Of a stretch of DNA of 7,812 nucleotides, positions 5,463-7,812 are shown piece by piece; position 1 is the stretch's first letter; every line of letters begins with the position of its first letter. Where the stretch lies: the NCBI GenBank assembly GCA_022707665.1, contig JAKJAE010000116.1, positions 1 to 7,812 of the forward strand, given 5' to 3'. The notes under the pieces were generated by a model, which saw nothing but the letters and a program-made list of their open reading frames with translations, did not search any database and was not told where the DNA came from. Both the position numbers and the translations under genes were made by a program. The DNA comes from Chloroflexota bacterium. Its GTDB lineage: Bacteria > Chloroflexota > Anaerolineae > B4-G1 > SLSP01.

Positions 5463-7472
5463 ATGGCGCTACCCAGACCCAAGTTGGACGACCGTCAGTT
5501 CCAGGACATCGTCGATGAGGCCAAGAAACGCATTCCCCACTACAGCAAGGAGTGGACTGACCACAACGTCAGCGATCCGGGCATCACGCTGATCGAGCTC
5601 TTCGCATGGATGACGGATATCCTGCTCTACCGGCTGAACCAGGTTCCCGATCTTCACAAGGTCGCGTTCATGGAGATGCTGGGAATCTCCTTGCAGCAAC
5701 CTGTCCCCGCCCGTGCACCGGTCACCTTCTGGCTCTCCCGACCCCAGCAGATGCCGATTGTCATCCCGGCTGGTACCGAGGTCGCCAGCACCCAGACGGA
5801 GACGCAACAATCCATTGTGTTCACAACCGAAGCGGATCTGCGCATCGATCCTCCCACACTGAACAGCGTTGTGTCCAGGGTGCGAACTCGTGGCGCTGCG
5901 CAGGCTGAAGCAACGTACCGCGATCAGAACATCCGCCGTCTAGAAGCAGGTTTCGGGGGATTTGAGGTCTTCTCGACCCTGCCTCAGGTAGACGATGCCC
6001 TGATCTTCGGATTCGACAACGATCTCAGCCACCACGTTCTGGGCTTTGATTTCGACTTCGACCCAGCTGGTGGCGCCGGAGTGGACCCCACACTGCCACC
6101 CTACGTCTGGGAAGCATCGACCGGCGCCGATAGCGCGCGGTGGGCAAGCTGTGATGTAGAGAGCGACACGACACGTAGTATGAACACGGGCGGACGCGTC
6201 ACGGTCCACCTGCCCGCCATGGACAAAACGGATTTCGGCAAGGGCAATCACTACTGGATACGGGTGCGCATCAGGGAGATCAGCCCTCGCGAGCAGCGCG
6301 AAGGCATGCAGCCCTACGAGAAGACGCCCGTGCTCCGCAAGGTCAAGGTGGCCACTTGGGGCGGCACCACCTGGGCCGCTCACGCCCAGATGATCCATAA
6401 CGAGTTCCTTGGACAGAGTGACGGCACGCCAGGACAGCACCTCAGACTCCAACGCACGCCGGTCCTGGCACGCCAACCGGGCGAACAGCTCATCGTCCAG
6501 GTCGAGGGACACCCTGTCGAGCTGTGGACCGAGGTGCCGGACTTCTCCGAGTCCGATGGTACAAGCAAACACTACACCCTGGATAGCGTCACGGGCGATA
6601 TCCGGCTGGGGCCTGCTGTACGTCAACCGGACGGCACAATCAGGCTCTACGGGGCCATTCCACCCCGCCATGCCAACCTGATCCTCGCTGGGTATCGCTA
6701 CGGTGGCGGCCAGGAAGGTAATGTCCAGGCCGGTGTACTGAACACGCTGAAAACTGCGATTCCCTATGTGGCCAGGGTCGCCAACCGCCATGCCGCCTGG
6801 GGCGGCCTCGACGCCGAGTCGTTGGACTCGGCGATGATGCGAGTTCCGGCGCTCCTTCGCTCGCGCGAACGCGCTGTCACTGAGTCAGACTACGAGTTCC
6901 TTGCTATGCAAGCACTCCCGGCGGCGATTGGCCGTGTCAAGTGCCTGCAGCCGCGGCCCGCTGAGGCCGGTCGTGTCGCACCAGGTCAGGTCTACGTGCT
7001 CGTCATCCCCAGGATCCCCGATCCCGAGGGGTATCTCCGACCAGAGCAACTCGAACTCAACCCGGACGACGTGTCCAAACTCACGGCATTTCTCGATGAG
7101 CGCCGCCTGCTGACAACGCGGCTGGACATTCGCCCGCCTGCTTACCACTGGGTCGCGTGCCAGGTCCAACTGCGCGCCGCGCCGGGCGTCGCGCCAGCCA
7201 CAGTTGAGGCCGAGACACTGCGACGCCTCTACCGTTACCTCAATCCCCTCACCGGCGGCAGCGACGGCAAGGGGTGGCCTTTCGGGCGCCCTGTGTTTGT
7301 CTCTGATGTCTATCAGTGCCTCCAGGGAATGCCCAACGTCCAGTTCATCCGCGGCGTACGCATGGTCAGCGTGCGGCCTGGTGGATCGGCGCAGGGCGAC
7401 CCTGTGGAATCGATCGACGTTATCGCTCACGGGGTTGTCGCCTCAGGCCTGCACAGCGTCGAACTCGTCTAG
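5463..7472 (+). CDS. gp6/J-like baseplate wedge protein (Afp11/Pvc11-like, putative baseplate assembly protein)
   Basis: This 669-residue protein belongs to the 'putative baseplate assembly protein' group related to phage J and T4 gp6, which forms the ring of wedges round the hub. The N-terminus carries the typical stretch HNVSDPGITLIELFAWMTD (34-52) and LLYRLNQVP. The J-like core lies in the second half: GGGQEGNVQAG near 413-423, ANRHAAWGGLDAES around 440-453 and RERAVTESDYEFLAMQA (468-484). Between them, about 170-300, is a less conserved stretch with aromatic and Asp-rich segments (FDFDFDP, YVWEAS, HYWIRVRI), probably an inserted beta domain. No signal peptide or membrane segment is seen. 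GGAGG at 5453-5457, five bases before the ATG, supports the start. The FHA gene follows after 22 bases. The fold assignment is strong; details of the middle region are inferred. Confidence 0.93.
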   Translation: MALPRPKLDDRQFQDIVDEAKKRIPHYSKEWTDHNVSDPGITLIELFAWMTDILLYRLNQVPDLHKVAFMEMLGISLQQPVPARAPVTFWLSRPQQMPIVIPAGTEVASTQTETQQSIVFTTEADLRIDPPTLNSVVSRVRTRGAAQAEATYRDQNIRRLEAGFGGFEVFSTLPQVDDALIFGFDNDLSHHVLGFDFDFDPAGGAGVDPTLPPYVWEASTGADSARWASCDVESDTTRSMNTGGRVTVHLPAMDKTDFGKGNHYWIRVRIREISPREQREGMQPYEKTPVLRKVKVATWGGTTWAAHAQMIHNEFLGQSDGTPGQHLRLQRTPVLARQPGEQLIVQVEGHPVELWTEVPDFSESDGTSKHYTLDSVTGDIRLGPAVRQPDGTIRLYGAIPPRHANLILAGYRYGGGQEGNVQAGVLNTLKTAIPYVARVANRHAAWGGLDAESLDSAMMRVPALLRSRERAVTESDYEFLAMQALPAAIGRVKCLQPRPAEAGRVAPGQVYVLVIPRIPDPEGYLRPEQLELNPDDVSKLTAFLDERRLLTTRLDIRPPAYHWVACQVQLRAAPGVAPATVEAETLRRLYRYLNPLTGGSDGKGWPFGRPVFVSDVYQCLQGMPNVQFIRGVRMVSVRPGGSAQGDPVESIDVIAHGVVASGLHSVELV

Positions 7473-7494
7473 GACAAAATAAGGGGACACCGCG

Positions 7495-7812
7495 ATGTCA
7501 GATCCCAACCCAAGGTTACAGATCACCGGACCAGACAACACGCAGACCGACGTCGTTCTGGGCCCGTCTTCCACCGTCGGCCGTCAGACAGGAAATGACA
7601 TCGTGATCGCCGATCAGCGGGTCTCGCGGCAGCACGCTGTCATCACATGCCAGGCGGGTGTATGCCACATCACGGATCTGGGAAGCTCCAATGGCACCTA
7701 CGTCGGCGGCGAGAAACTGGCCCCAAACGTCCCCACCCTTCTCACCCCCGGTGCCCCCGTGACCATGGGATCGCACAGCCTTGTGCTCCACGTCGAGCCA
7801 GTGCCAGAACCC
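7495..7812 (+). CDS. FHA-domain protein, N-terminal part (runs off the window)
   Basis: An open frame starts at ATG 7495 and is still open at the window end, giving 106 residues. Residues about 7-100 form an FHA domain, a phosphothreonine-binding module. The conserved residues are in place: G29-R30 (TVGRQTGNDIVI), S44-R45 and H47 (RVSRQHAVI), and N66-G67-T68 (SSNGTYVGG). The domain therefore looks able to bind phosphopeptide. A Pro-rich stretch begins at about 102, so a linker and further domain probably follow outside the window. AAGGGG (7481-7486), eight bases before the ATG, is a fair ribosome site. Being 22 bases behind the baseplate gene, it is likely co-transcribed. In type VI systems Fha proteins link Thr kinase signalling to assembly; a similar role here is inference. 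It could also be fused to a tail protein downstream. Confidence 0.9.
   Translation, partial: MSDPNPRLQITGPDNTQTDVVLGPSSTVGRQTGNDIVIADQRVSRQHAVITCQAGVCHITDLGSSNGTYVGGEKLAPNVPTLLTPGAPVTMGSHSLVLHVEPVPEP

Noticed and set aside
2136..7472. Type VI secretion or prophage tail identity
   Set aside because: Spike, PAAR and gp25 proteins are shared by all contractile systems, but the LysM adaptor directly before a fused gp27/gp5 spike fits eCIS best. No TssJ/L/M, ClpV, capsid, terminase or lysis gene is visible. The flanks are unseen, so this is a judgement rather than proof.

Overview
This window is most likely part of an extracellular contractile injection system (eCIS, the phage-tail-like Afp/PVC family), covering its spike and baseplate section. 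Seven genes lie on the + strand, none convincing on the other. The spacing is tight (5 to 41 bases between most genes, one gap of 110), so this reads as one operon. The DNA is visibly GC-rich, and no insertion sequence, tRNA, rRNA or CRISPR is apparent. The organism cannot be fixed from the sequence. The combination of an Afp7-like LysM protein, a fused gp27/gp5 spike, a PAAR tip, gp25, a gp6-like baseplate protein and an FHA protein, beside a long proline-rich protein, fits eCIS clusters of environmental bacteria such as Chloroflexota. That assignment is a weak inference; Actinomycetota or Cyanobacteriota are not excluded.

Layout. Bases 1-173 are non-coding and dense in repeats: three 13-base tandem copies, a strong 13-pair hairpin, a perfect 14-base palindrome and a smaller inverted repeat. 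Next is a 647-residue, cysteine-free, proline-rich, probably disordered protein with a helical basic C-terminus (174-2117). Then come the LysM tube/baseplate adaptor (2136-2813), the VgrG-like spike (2826-4508), a 110-base gap with two small hairpins, the PAAR-like tip (4619-5020), the gp25-like wedge protein (5026-5421), the gp6/J-like baseplate wedge protein (5463-7472), and the start of an FHA-domain protein cut by the window end (7495 onward).

How the parts work together (family knowledge applied to this window). The PAAR tip caps the beta-helical spike. The spike sits on the tube through the LysM adaptor. The gp25 and gp6-like proteins form the wedges that hold the baseplate around the hub and start sheath polymerisation. 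Sheath, inner tube, tape measure, AAA+ ATPase, tail fibre and cargo genes are not in the window and would be expected next to it. The two least conventional parts are the long disordered protein at the head of the run and the FHA protein at its end. The second suggests a link to threonine-phosphorylation signalling, as known for Fha proteins of some type VI secretion systems.
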